A stretch of DNA of 64,000 nucleotides, taken from Syngnathus acus (taxonomy: Eukaryota; Chordata; Actinopteri; Syngnathiformes; Syngnathidae). The DNA is taken from contig NC_051101.1 in the NCBI RefSeq assembly GCF_901709675.1, positions 9,568,501 through 9,632,500 of the forward strand. The letters run 5' to 3'. Position 1 is the stretch's first letter. Every line of letters starts with the position of its first letter. Below are positions 1 to 12,325 of the stretch, piece after piece. The notes under the pieces were generated by a model. That model did no database searches. It was not told where the DNA came from and saw only the letters and a list, made by a program, of their open reading frames with translations. Both the position numbers and the translations under genes were made by a program.

Positions 1-28
1 TGAATAGTAATAATAATCATAATTGCAG

Positions 29-929
29 AACCTGAGGTGTCTGATGCGAACCTTGGAGGGGAAAGCAAAGGTAGAGCTTTAATGATTATCAAATAGTTAT
101 GTTGTGTATACTTTATAATTTCACACATTAAAAAAAGTTGGACACCTTTGAGGCTATCATGTGGAATAAGCAAAATTTCAGGTTAATGTGTAACAATAAA
201 CATAATTAAAATTGATTAACATGAAGGGGAAAAGAACTTAAAAATGCATCAAAATCTTGGCAAAAACACCAAATTAATTAACATAATTGGATTACTATGG
301 AATTAAACTCTTAGTCAGTTTAAAACATCAATTTCCAAAAATCTAATTGTCCTACCCTTTTTTGGGATCTGTCTTCCCATTTGAAACCCAATCATTATTA
401 TAATGATGTAGATTCTACCTTAAAGGTGTGAAATCAACATTTTGTCACTGCTTCCAAAGACCTTGACAGCGATGAGGCTCCTCAATCAAAGGAGGAAGAC
501 AAAGCTCCACCTCGCAGACGAACGGGAGCGCCGCTTGCGAGCAGGAGACGAGCTCAAGATCAACAATGTGGAGAACGAGTCGATCTGAACAGTGAGGAGG
601 CCGTTACTGATGCTATGAACGTGCCAAGCAGGCTGCCTGTCCAAGACACGAGTCTCCAGATGACAACGTCCGTTGAAGGGGTCCACTCGTTGGACACGAG
701 CAGAGAACTGGATGTTCATGATGGTGAGTTTAAATGTTGAGTCTAAGTGCTTTCCCTCAGAAACAAGATCATTTGTCAGTTCTGAAACACATCCAATTGA
801 CCCAAGACTTTTGATGGGAACATTCTTCTGCCTTCATCTAATTCCGTGACATACTTTTGAGTCAACCTCTTGGTGTTTTATTTATCATTTTTTCCCATTT
901 TCTGTGACTCAGTCGCACCCATCCATTGA
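29..929 (+). CDS. 3' exons of an unrecognised gene (partial)
   Basis: Three exons can be joined in a continuous frame: 29-70 (after ttgcag), 460-723 and 913-929, all in phase 1. The main exon encodes a hydrophilic charged tail with a basic run (APPRRRTGAPLASRRRAQDQ) followed by Ser/Asp/Glu-rich sequence. The last exon follows a strong pyrimidine tract and adds only VAPIH before a TGA. The middle exon is open only in this frame and carries clean splice sites, so coding is likely; the terminal exon is less certain. There is no domain I recognise. The rest of the gene lies left of the window. In human, LRFN3 lies beyond TYROBP, but nothing here resembles it. Confidence 0.5.
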
Positions 930-1717
930 CTCACTGTCAGCAGCAGGTCAGCCAGTTCCAGTTGTTGCCCAGATTTAGACTTGTATTCACTTTGAGCTTT
1001 TCTAGGCACTGGGAAAGGGAACAAGGTTCAAATTCAATGGAACAAAGAATTAAATTTGCAAAACAAAGGGTATACATTGAAATTATGTGAAAAGAAGACA
1101 CAAAAAGGACAAAATGACAGGTTGTTAATTCATTATCTGTATGATCGTCTTTAGGCCGTCCAGTGGGAGCTTCTCCAAGCTGAAAAAAGGCAGACTCTAC
1201 CCGGACTGGTTGGGAGCCAATCACAGGGCACAAATGGTGACAGAAAAGCATTCACGCTCATATTAACATCAATCAATGACTTCTGTTACCTATTATTTTC
1301 TTCAAAAATGAAAAGTGGCCTTTGTTTTTTTTAAACTTGATAACTGGTGTGGCAGTACAGTAGTCTTTAACAAGAGTACCATTTTGGTTGTAGTACAAAG
1401 AATACAGGAAGAGAAGAAGACAAGTGGTCTGGACAAAACTTTCGGTTCCTTTCTGTTTTTTTTTTGTTTTTTTTAGCTAAATGTGAGCCAAGAGAATAAT
1501 TTAGCTGAAAACTGTCTGGAAAAAATAAATGCATATGGGATAAAATGGGGTAAGCTTTGTTTTCTTTTCATTTAGTGTCTCTCTTTGTTTACATAACTAT
1601 CATACATGAGTATTATCAGTGCTAAATAAACTTGTAGCCCATATGGAAACATATAATCTATGAGATCAAAATAGGACGGTACAATTCAAAAAGTTAATAC
1701 AATGGGAAAAAAAAGTT
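930..1717. other. Intergenic, AT-rich
   Basis: This gap separates the partial plus-strand gene from the 3' end of the DAP12 gene. It has homopolymer A and T runs. At 1190-1235 there is a short stretch ending in a 'gccaatcacagggcaca' motif, which is a piece of a common fish dispersed repeat. I see no coding exon. Confidence 0.5.
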
Positions 1718-2293
1718 TCATTTCCTGAAGTGTTGAAGTTCACTATACACATCCGATTGAATTCCGTGTAATTCCTACAAGATAAGAGCAAATTAAAATG
1801 CCATCAGTTTATTTTCTTTTAATTTAATGTAAAACAAATTACACTTCACCTGATAGGGCGATTCTGTTATCTCATCCGGTTTGGGTTGTCCATGCCTTTT
1901 TGCTGTTAATAAAAAAATATAAATTACTGATCAATATCTTAAAAAAAATAGCTCGTAAGATTAACGTTTACCGTCTTCCTGTGTTCTTTTCTTGTGGAGT
2001 ATTAGCAAGTAGAAGACAGAAACCGCAATGAAGATTGTCAAGACGATATCAGAGACAATAATGCCTATGACCGACTGCATGCTGATGAAATAGCAAGCGC
2101 CACATTCTACCAAAGACACACAAAAATAAAGTCAATCATTACAATGACTAAAATAAAAAATAATGGACGTACCTTGTTGTCCTCCAGATCCTGCAAAATA
2201 GGTTTACGATCAGGGAATTGTGCAAACACAGCACATTTTATGGATGTAACACTCACCAAATAGTGAATTTGAAATGCAAAATGTATCCTTCAT
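1718..2293 (-). CDS. tyrobp: TYROBP / DAP12 ITAM adaptor
   Basis: Five coding exons on the minus strand: 2257-2293, 2173-2190 (an 18-nt microexon), 1972-2106, 1850-1902 and 1718-1774. The frame is unbroken and gives 99 residues. A short ectodomain contains C20-G-A-C23. The membrane span carries Asp38 and Thr42 (SDIVLT), the pair DAP12 uses to bind the basic residue of its receptor partners. The tail has a full ITAM, Y80-Q-E-L then seven residues then Y91-S-E-L, and exon 4 ends after ESPYQ. Family knowledge: DAP12 is a disulphide-linked dimer that recruits Syk/ZAP-70 in NK and myeloid cells. The start is the weakest point: the N-terminus (MKDTFCISNSLF) is a poor signal peptide, and another ATG lies 30 nt upstream in frame, so an upstream exon may be missing. 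Confidence 0.9.
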
Positions 2294-3048
2294 GCTGTTT
2301 TCCGTCTCAAAGGAAAGCTTGTCCATCGGCAGTCAAGTTCCGCAAGTGAGACTTCACTTAACTGTGGACACGTGATTGTGTTTGGAGGTGGACCAGACAT
2401 CCTCTTTTTCCCGGACCTACTTTTGTGCTCTAAAAAAACATCCGAGGGGAATTTCAAATGAACTGATGATATGCTGTTTACAGTACTTACCTGACTTGTG
2501 TCGTAAAATGTTGGGAATGACTCAAATCTCCATTTCTTAAGGTGTATCACATGACATGTGTGATCATTCATTTAAAATCATTCTACATAATTTTATGATT
2601 CAATACTTCTCCACATGATTCCACATTGTTCAATGTCATTCCGTATAATTCACTCTCATTTTATTTCATGATTTAAGGCATTCCACATGCTTTCATATTT
2701 TGTCGTTCAGCATTTCTACACAAATTGATTCATCTATTAAAGAAAAAAAGTGCCATTTGCTTCTGATTTTTCTTCTTAACAAGTCTTGACAAATGAGGGC
2801 AAAACCTTTAACATGAAAAGCTGAACAAATCAAAACCTTCAACACTAATAGAAACTCAGCAACGTGCCCGGAATATAAATTGAAAGTAATTAGTTAAAAT
2901 CCACAACTAAAACCAAAATAAACATCAAGTATGATGAAAATTACAAAACTCATCATCCCGAGGCTGGTTAACTATATTCTCAAATTCATTACGACTCAAA
3001 TAGAAGGTGAAATCATTGCTCATCTCCCCAACACACTCGGAATTCTCT
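2294..3048. other. Intergenic between zinc-finger gene and TYROBP
   Basis: This stretch holds the presumed upstream region of TYROBP and the 3' untranslated region of the zinc-finger gene. It is AT-rich, with repeated 'attccaca/attc' motifs around 2570-2700. I see no coding exon or RNA gene. Confidence 0.4.
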
Positions 3049-4410
3049 TTAGCAAGAGTCTGAGCAGGCAACAGGGTTCTCGCCAGTGTGGATTCTTATA
3101 TGGCTTTTTAAGCTTCGCTTGGCTACAAATCTTTGGCCACAAACAGAGCATGAAAAAGGTTTCTCGCCAGTGTGAGTTTTTGTGTGCCTTTTTAAATGTC
3201 CATCCTGAGAGAATGTTTGGCCACAAACTGAGCATGAAAAAGGTTTCTCACCAGTGTGGATTCTTGTGTGCCTTTTTAAATGTCCACCCTGAGAGAATTT
3301 TTGGCCGCAAACTGAGCATGAAAAAGGTTTCTCACCAGTGTGGATTCTTGTGTGCTTTTTTAAATGTCCCCCTTCAGAGAATTTTTGGCCACAAACTGAG
3401 CAGGAAAAACGTTTCTCACCAGTGTGGATTCTTGTATGAATTGTTAAAGTTCTCTTCACTGAAAATCTTTGGCCACAAACTGAGCATGAAAAAGGTTTCT
3501 CTCCAGTGTGGATTCTTGTGTGCGTTTTTAAATGTCCCCCCTCCAAGAATTTCTGTCCACAAACTGAGCATGAAAAACGTTTCTCACCAGTGTGGGTTCT
3601 TGTATGAAGTGTTAGAGTTCCCTTCCGAGTGAATCTTTGGCCACAAACTGAGCATAAAAAAGGTTTCTCACCAGTGTGGCTTCTTGTGTGCCTTTTTAAA
3701 TGTTCCCTCCGAGTGTATCTTTGGCCACAATCTGAGCAGGAAAAGTTTTTCGTCACATCATCACTATCTGGTGCTGGAGCTGCTTGTGATCCTTCACAGT
3801 GGTCTCCATCACCTTCTCTGGTCATTTGTTGACTAGAGCTGCAGGTTGGAGGCTCCGCCCCTTTGCTCACCTCATGTTGACCCTCATCTAAACTCTTCAC
3901 AGGAACACCAGTTGATGGCATCTTGTAGATATCCTCCTCCTCCTCCTTTTTAATGTCGCAGGAGTCTTCTTCCTCCTCTTTAATACAAGGCCACTCCGTC
4001 TCTTCCTCCTTTTTTATGATGCAAACAAACGTCTGCTCCATTTGTTCATTCAAGTGGTGGACCTCTTTGCCCACATCTTCCTCTTTAATACGAGTGAGCT
4101 CTGGCTCCTCCTGCTTAACTTCACTGATGTCTGCAAAACAAGGCAAACACACATCATAACAATGAAAGTTACAGTTGAAGAGAAACTGGCAAAACCTATA
4201 CAAGGACTTTTTCAATCTGCCTATCACACATGATTTCGATTGAATTCTACTAAAAATAAACACTGGAAGAGGATTCATAAGAGAAAATAATTATTTCCTA
4301 AGCAAGTACTAACCAGCTCTGCGTAAGACAACATAAGGCTGCAGCCAAAGATCTTCCAGTCGACTATGGTCCTTTTCCTCCACGTACTTTGCTGTGGTCC
4401 TTGCAAACAT
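3049..4410 (-). CDS. C2H2 zinc-finger protein, eight fingers
   Basis: Two coding exons, 4314-4410 and 3049-4130, joined in phase 1, encode 392 residues. The N-terminus starts [15 protein letters not shown], the opening typical of a large teleost-specific zinc-finger family. It is followed by a Glu/Lys-rich acidic stretch (about residues 33-160). Eight tandem C2H2 fingers then fill residues 162-380, each of the form FSCSVCGQ-F-x-HL-x-H-x-H with TGEKP or TGEKR linkers. The last linker is TGENP and the protein ends shortly after it. Expected role: a nuclear DNA-binding transcription factor with unknown target. There is no KRAB or BTB domain. The high similarity between fingers also produces a long antisense ORF, which is not a gene. 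The gene sits between TYROBP and HCST, which are neighbours in mammals. Confidence 0.9.
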
Positions 4411-5492
4411 TTTCACACTGCAATCACAACACTTGTTCAACGATGTTTGGCAAACAAAAGGTGTCTTTTGTTTTTGCAAATGTGATTACGCGTTATCATC
4501 TGGTAGAGTGCATGAAGGCATTGAGATTTAAAATCGGGGGCATGCCCGCCTGCAACCACCATTGTAATTTCCACGGTACAGTATTACTCTCGGTACAGGC
4601 AAGAACCAACATTTGACGATGAGATCCAACATTCGTCGAGGACGCTGCTCAGTTAGCCTTTGTGTCTACTTGACAAAAGACAGTTGTAATTCAACGATAA
4701 TGCCAATAATCAATATCATAAAGTTAGCACTGTGGTAGCTACCATGCTAATGAAAGAACTGCAACTAAGCAGTACTACAAATAACGGTGGTAACGAGGTC
4801 GTAACTTACCTCTTACTTTATGTTACTGATTCACCACATAGGTTGCGTTTTTATTTGATGCAGCCAAATAGAAGGAGATAAGCTTCTGTTCGAGTGCTTA
4901 AACCAAGCGGGGTTCCGTAGTCTTTGGTTTACTTCCTGCTACGTAATGATGATGTCATTTGAGAGAGGTCCCGGACGCCCTCTAGCGATGGACTGTGGGA
5001 AGTTCAATGTTGTAGTTGCCCAGCAAACAAACCAACATTTTTGCGTGCAAAAAAAAAACATTTTGTGCACGTTTTCCAAAAAAAAAAACCCAACCCAAAT
5101 AAATTTTAAGGGTGTCCATTAAAATAAGTTCCTATATTTACGTTTCCTCATTTATTGCAGGATCATAAGATTGTATACAGAGGCGAGTGTCTAGAAAATT
5201 GGATTTTATTTGTTGCAATAATGGTTAGAAAGACAGATTTAATAGGCTACATACGTACAGTACCAAACGGTATGTATAAGCCTATGTACAGTGCTTTTAT
5301 GATATTTTGTGTAACTTCATGGCATTCATGCCAAATACTCCTTTTTTTCAACATGAGACAAAAGTAATATCCAAATTTGATGCTTGAAGGTAACAGTGTC
5401 TTTTTAGATTTCAGGATAAAGTAAAAAAAACAAAAAAACAGTTCAGCTTTATTTTTTAAGGTTAAAACTCAATAATCTGTGTAGAAAAACGG
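4411..5492. other. Intergenic; upstream region of zinc-finger gene and HCST 3' end
   Basis: The region directly upstream of the zinc-finger start holds no further coding exon. A 'tgatgtca' CRE-like octamer lies near 4950 in a patch that also reads 'ctacgtaatgatgatgtcat'. A-rich runs follow at 5045-5095. Any transcription start is inferred, not seen. Confidence 0.35.
5448..5453 (-). terminator. Polyadenylation signal AATAAA for HCST-like gene
   Basis: AATAAA is present on the minus strand about 40 nt after the HCST stop codon (tttatt on the plus strand). Position and orientation suit a cleavage signal. Confidence 0.55.
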
Positions 5493-6102
5493 TCAGGTCT
5501 TCTTCGACGCCCGGAAATTCATATACGTTTTGTGATCCTCTGTGAAAAGATGGGGACAAAATGAGTCATTTGTACCAGACCGCACCCACATCACACTAAT
5601 TACTATTTTCTTACGCTTTTCTCTGTGCTTTTGACTTTTGCTTAGCTGAATTCTGGCACATTGGTAGGTGATGATGACGAGTATAAGGGTCAACAGCACA
5701 TCGGCACTTATAATACCCGCCAGTATGCCAGGCTCGATCGTGTAGCATGATGCACGGCCGTCTGCTGGGGTAAACAACACACAAATCAAAGCTATCGTTT
5801 TGTGGCCCTGAACATAAAGTTGCTTAAACCTAGTAACAGGCTGTGCAGGTGTACCTAATGTTATGGCTGGTGAGTGTCCTGTCACGTTGTATGCCACCCC
5901 AGAGCCTTTGAGAGCTTGAGAGAGAGAACTCACATCAAATTTATAACACCTCTTTGAGTTATGACATTAGGTTGCGGTTTTACTTCCTTCACAGGAAAAC
6001 CCACCTTAGAAGCAAAAACGGAAAGTACTTACTGCAGAGTACAGAGAATAACAGCACAAATGATTTGGCGCATGCCATTATCCCCGCGCTTGGCTGTGAC
6101 AT
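5493..6102 (-). CDS. hcst: HCST / DAP10-like signalling adaptor
   Basis: Four exons on the minus strand: 6033-6102, 5855-5914, 5615-5764 and 5493-5539, all linked in phase 1, giving 108 residues. Exon 1 is a signal peptide (MACAKSFVLLFSVLC; translation may start at codon 1 or at Met9). Exon 2 is a short ectodomain with one NVT glycosylation site; it is the least certain exon, supported by phase and splice sites. Exon 3 has CYTIEPG then a span GILAGIISADVLLTLILV with Asp65. The tail ends QDHKTYMNFRASKKT. A single tail tyrosine and the Asp-bearing span fit DAP10, the partner of NKG2D-type receptors. Oddity: the mammalian motif is YINM; here it is YMNF, keeping Asn at +2 (Grb2 type) but losing Met at +3 (PI3K p85 type). 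It could alternatively be another DAP-family member. Confidence 0.8.
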
Positions 6103-7408
<1,306 letters not shown>

Positions 7409-10400
7409 ATGCACTATGATAAAGGTGAGTACATTTTAATCCATTTTTTTCATTCATGTTCTTCTGTGAATGGACATCAAATATTTGACATGTTAGTGAT
7501 TGCTATGAATCCCTTCTTAGTATTACAATTGACATTTTCCTATCATTTCTGTAAAGTATGTATCAATTATGTAGTGATGGTATAGTCTGTGTTAGAAAGT
7601 GCATCTTGGTATTTGACTGAATAAGAACATATCGGTCTCTCCTCATCTTTTCTCATAGTTTCTGATTCTGTTTGACCACAAAATGACGACATTGGCAATG
7701 TGCAGCTGCTTCTCTCTCCCGCCTGTTGCGCTTTCTTTCTCTCTCGCTCTTTTCTGTGAGGAGGGAGCCCAAAAGAGATAAGTCACTGGAATCCCCATCG
7801 TCCCTCCCACGCACATGACTCAGTGTCCAGGGGTTTCCACTGCCCGAATTTGAATATCGCAAAGGGCAACGAGATTAACCCTAACCCTAGGAGTGTGCTC
7901 CGAGTCTCAATGTATGGAGAACTGGCCATTGCATGTTCTTTCTGTGCTTCCGTGGGATTTCTCTGCATTCTTCTACTTCCTTCCACTTTTCATAAACATC
8001 CTTTTTACGAAGACTCTAAATTGCCCGTTGGTGTAAATGGGTGGATGGATATAAATTATAAGATCACAAGTTCAAACATGAGTAGAAATTATTTAAATGT
8101 ACCGACACTTTCCAAGGTCTGGTACAGTTTCTAAACTATCACCCTGATCAAGAACAACCCAGGTATTAAAAAGGCCTGCCAAGAAATATTCAAAGAGTCT
8201 CAGTGTTGTGAGTTTTACGTGACCAGAGATGCTAATTTATTGCTATGGGCTGTTAGTGGGAGTCCCCCAATTTCATCAATACATTTCAAAATTTGGACAG
8301 AATAACAAAATGACAGTGACTCCTTCAGCACACATAAAAATTGGTTTTAGAATAAATGACACTCAAAAACAACATTCAAAGCTTGGTAGGTGCCAGCAAA
8401 CCAATATTGTAAATGAAAGCAGCCAAGCAAAAAGGCAGCTAAAAATGTTTATATGGACCTAAATAAATGTTAGCATACCATGCTAAAAATGAAAGAGAAA
8501 CAAGACCACAACAGTAGTGCAGTGCATTCGACAGCAGACAAGTGATTGTGCCAATTCGACGACGTTTGTGTGTGTGCCGCAGTAAGGAAGATGTGGTTTG
8601 TGTTTCTGTGCGTGTAAAAGAGCCACGCGGAAGATGTCATAGAAAACATGTATGTTATCCCATTGTGAAGGTTTTCTCTTGTGGCTTCCTAATGGAGTCG
8701 ATGCGTCAGACAGATCACAGAGTGGAAACATCTTTTTTTGTCGCGTGACGCGTGACTTTTTCCTGTTGCGCTCATTTACCTATTCTGTGTATAAAAAAAA
8801 ACATAAATTCAGCGTGTAAATTGTTGTCCCACAGCGCCAAAGGAGAAGCCATGCTACACTCAGCCCACAGTGAAAAAACTTCTGGAACAAAAGAGGAAGC
8901 GAGAGATGTCGTCGGGGCTCACCTCTTACCCCGCAAACACAACTGGTCACAACATGCTTACTGTAAGAAACATCTCATAGCACAACGGTACCGTATTTTC
9001 CGCACTATAAGGCGCACCTAGAAACCTCCAATTTTCTCAAAAGCCGACAGCGCGCCTTATAATCCGGTGCGCCTTATATATGGACCAATATTGAGCCTTA
9101 TAGTGCGGAAAATACGGTATTATGTCACTAATAAAATGACCCCATTTTCTTTTTCTTTATTTCCTCTCACAGCACCTGCCGGCGTCAGAACAACAGACAT
9201 GTGCAGGTGAGATTTGGACAATTCCTGTACAATAGTTTTTGAATTTTACAATTAGTGTGCCCACCTTGGCTTCTCTCTCCAACTCAGGTGCATCAAGCAG
9301 CTATACGGAAATGCCAGCTATGAGCTGTGAGTTGTGGGCCCCCATGCAGGAACCTGCTCTATCTTATGACCCCAATCAACCTGGACCAAGCTTCCCTATG
9401 GGCTATAATGTTCCACTGGAGTCCGCTTTCAGTTCGCAGCAGCAGCATCATCCAGGATTTGAGTCTCAGTCTTACGTGAGGAAATAAATAAATAAATGAA
9501 TAACTAAATAAATAGACAAATAAATAGACAAATAAGTATACAAATAAATAAATAAACACATAAATAAATAAACACATAAATGAATAAATAAATATATAAA
9601 TAATTTTGAGTTGAATTTGAGTTTTTTTTTCTTTCTTTGAGCAGGAGTGCCAGATGGCAGCTGCAAATCAGGGCGCAGCGTCTACTTGGACCCTTCTCGG
9701 ACCCAGTCAGCCCCCCCAGCCAACTTTCGGGTCCTGGTTGGACACCGACACACTCGAGAAAGCCAGGATGATGATGAGAGAAATGGACTACAGTAAAATC
9801 ATCGGTCAGGATGAAGATGGAGACACGTGAGTGATCAGCCATGAAACATTTAGTATATTCGGAGATTTGTATGTAACGTTGTATGAATGAGTGTTTCTTA
9901 CTAGTGTGACTGTCTGCTAAACTGTGTGTGTTGATGTTTTGTAATCATAGAAAAAAAAAAAACATCCTGAGTCATACAAGTTCTAAAAGGAAACTGGGTC
10001 AAATGTATGAGGCTACCCACATGTTTATGGTCACTTGTTAGAAATTATTTCCTAAAAAGTCACTCATTAGAATAATTGGAAATTCCAAGTTTTGATTTTT
10101 ATGGATTGTAAAGGTGTTTTTTCATGCTTATAATTGACAGATGGAGAATTACCAGCATTTGTTGTTGGCTAATTATTTATTTGTTTCCGTTGTTTTGTTT
10201 TGGGTCAGCATTCTGCATATCTGCACAGCTAAGGGTCTCAGGGAGTGGGCCTTTGCCGCAGCAGAGAAGCTGAGGGATTTGGGGAAGCTTGATGCGAAAG
10301 AGCACAAAGGCAAAGTATGGAAAAGCAAGCAATTTTAATACATGGACACATTCTTGAATTGTGAGCAACATTATACATTTGTATTTTGATTTTGCATGAA

Positions 10401-12325
10401 TAGACTGCCTTATTGGTGGCCGTGACAGCAAACCAGCCAGACATTGTTCACGATCTGCTGACATTTGGAGCGGAAATTAATGCTTGTGATGACAAAGGGC
10501 AAAATGCTCTTCATCTGGCTGCCCACGATGGCCTACCAAGGATAATGCAGGTATGGGGCTGAACCACTTTGGACTAATATGCTTCAAATTTTTAACATTT
10601 ATTGAATCTTCATTCTTCTTAAAAGAAAACAAAAAAAAAAAAGAACTGTGTTAGGGATAATTTGGAAAAAGTGGGGAAAAACATTTATAGATACAGTACA
10701 GATAGTTTTTCAAGGTTTCAGTTTAGTTTCTTGCTCATTCGAGTCATGGTAATATGTAAAGGTTGAATCGAGGCAAATCATATTATTTCTATTTAATCAA
10801 ATATTTAAAATTTAATCCAAAATCTTTTTTTTTTCTAGGTAATTCTGTCCAATAAACCTGCTGTCAACCTGGAGGCCAGAGATTTTGAAGGTAATGTCTC
10901 ACTATTACAAAAACATTCTTATATTTATGTACAATATGAACAGTACTTGTCCAGAGTGTCATCAACATGAACTATTTACTAAAATATTACGGGTACCTAT
11001 CCCTTGTTCAACTATTTGATATTTTTGTGCTAGGTATGACGCCTCTGCACTGTGCAGCCATTTCTCACAGTGTCACCATGAAGGCTTTGTTTGCCTGTGG
11101 GATGGCCGATGTTAACCTTCAGGCTAAAGCTGAAGAGAAGCTCTGCTGTGTGCAGGTGCTTCTCAATGCAGGCGCTTCGCCACTCAGCCAGGTGGAGTAC
11201 AAACGTCCATCCTCTATCCATTTATCGTTTATTATCTCTGTAAAGTCAAACTCATTTTTGTCACGGGCCGCATCGTAGTCATAGTTACCATCGGAGGGCC
11301 ATTATGAACGTCAACATTAAACTGTTCAAATATTTTCAAAAGAGCAATGGTAACAAAAATTTCTAGCAATATCTGTATTTCTTTAAAAGTGAAGACAATT
11401 TGTAAGTTTAGTATTGACACATGAAGACAATTTGTCTTCGGGGGCCACATCAAATGTTGTGATGGGCCATATTCAGCCCCCGGGCCTTGAGTTTGAGACC
11501 TAAAGGCTTTAAATGGATAATATTAGTGACATATATAGTATCACTTGTATTAAAAAAGGGGAACTACCCGAGCCGACCACAATGATGTCGTCACTTTTGT
11601 TTTCTTTCTAGTGATATTTGCATATTCCAGCGCAACTTATTGTGGTTTTGTTATGGCCCGCCCCCCCCCATCTCCCCCACTTGCTAAATTGCAGGAAATC
11701 AAAAGTAGCAAGACAGTTCTACACTTGGCTGTGAAGGAAGGGAATGTGGACCTGCTCCACTATCTGCTCAGCATCCCCATGCATAATGTCAAAGACTTTG
11801 TCAACATGAAAGTGAGTACCTGCTGTTCACTGCATGAAAAAGTCACTGTGTGGTCAGTGTGACTCAGTATCCAATTTCTACTTCAAGGCACACGGCCACA
11901 CAGCTTTACACATGGCGGCCTGTCTCCATGGCAACCCCCGGCAGGAGGAGATCCTGCGGCTCCTTCTGAGCAAAGGAGCTGATCCTAGCATCCGCAATAT
12001 GGAAAACGGCCTACCGGCGCATCTTCTGCAGGGCGGCCTGCAAGGGGAGCAGGTGAGCCAAATTCTTTGTTGTCAATAAAATTAGCTAAATAAATAACAA
12101 AGTAAAATATTGCGGGTTTTCTAACTCACTCAAATAAATTAAGGAATTCAGAAATTAGATCAATGATTACAGGTAAATTAATTATATTATAAAAAATAAT
12201 TATCCATTAAAAACAGCTAAATTCATTATAAAAAAAACAACATATTTATAGAATCAAATTTCTTTCAGCTTAAACTCTTGCTGAAGAAACGTCGACGTCC
12301 AGTGGCCCCGCATGACCAGGAATGA
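7409..12325 (+). CDS. nfkbid: NFKBID (IkappaBNS), nuclear IkappaB with ankyrin repeats
   Basis: Twelve coding exons: 7409-7424, 8835-8962, 9173-9206, 9288-9475, 9645-9826, 10209-10314, 10404-10550, 10839-10890, 11034-11191, 11695-11811, 11888-12052 and 12269-12325. They total 1350 nt and encode 449 residues with no phase conflict. Residues 13-30 (YTQPTVKKLLEQKRKREM) resemble an OCA peptide. A Pro/Gln-rich region follows. QDEDGDT (about 177-183) leads into the ankyrin domain (about 184-430), with repeat signatures such as QNALHLAAHDGLP, MTPLHCAAIS, KTVLHLAVKEGNVDLLHYLL and HTALHMAACLHG. The end is basic (KKRRRP). Known role: an atypical IkappaB that binds p50/p52 homodimers in the nucleus and tunes inflammatory and B-cell genes. 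The start is the first in-frame ATG of exon 1. NFKBID next to HCST is conserved with human. Confidence 0.93.
8989..9119. mobile_element. Palindromic MITE, TA-flanked
   Basis: This element is in NFKBID intron 2. Near-perfect terminal inverted repeats start taccgtattttccgcacta and end with its reverse complement. They are flanked by TA, which fits a TA target-site duplication. The interior has 'gcgccttat' motifs in both orientations. It is non-autonomous with no ORF. A second, longer member starts at 63634. Confidence 0.8.
9481..9604. repeat. Imperfect (AAAT)n repeat
   Basis: AAATA-type low-complexity sequence directly after NFKBID exon 4, interrupted by gac, cac and gta units. Minus-strand ORFs across it are artefacts. 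Confidence 0.85.
11236..11510. repeat. Degenerate dispersed repeat in NFKBID intron 9
   Basis: The block runs from 'tcacgggccgcatcg' to 'gggccttgagtttgagacc'. It resembles a widespread fish interspersed repeat that carries 'gggccacatca', 'gggccatattcagccc' and 'tgagtttgagacc' phrases. It has no ORF. The family assignment is from memory of the pattern and needs a repeat-library search. Confidence 0.5.

Noticed and set aside
2931-3632. Long plus-strand ORF with repeating units
   Set aside because: It is the antisense of the zinc-finger repeats; the repetition simply mirrors the fingers on the minus strand.
7828-7840. NF-kappaB-like site ggggtttcca in NFKBID intron 1
   Set aside because: One mismatch to the consensus at the last base and such sites are frequent by chance; not supportable alone.
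9359-9842. Minus-strand ORFs with IYLF repeats
   Set aside because: AAAT repeat translated in antisense to NFKBID exons 4-5.
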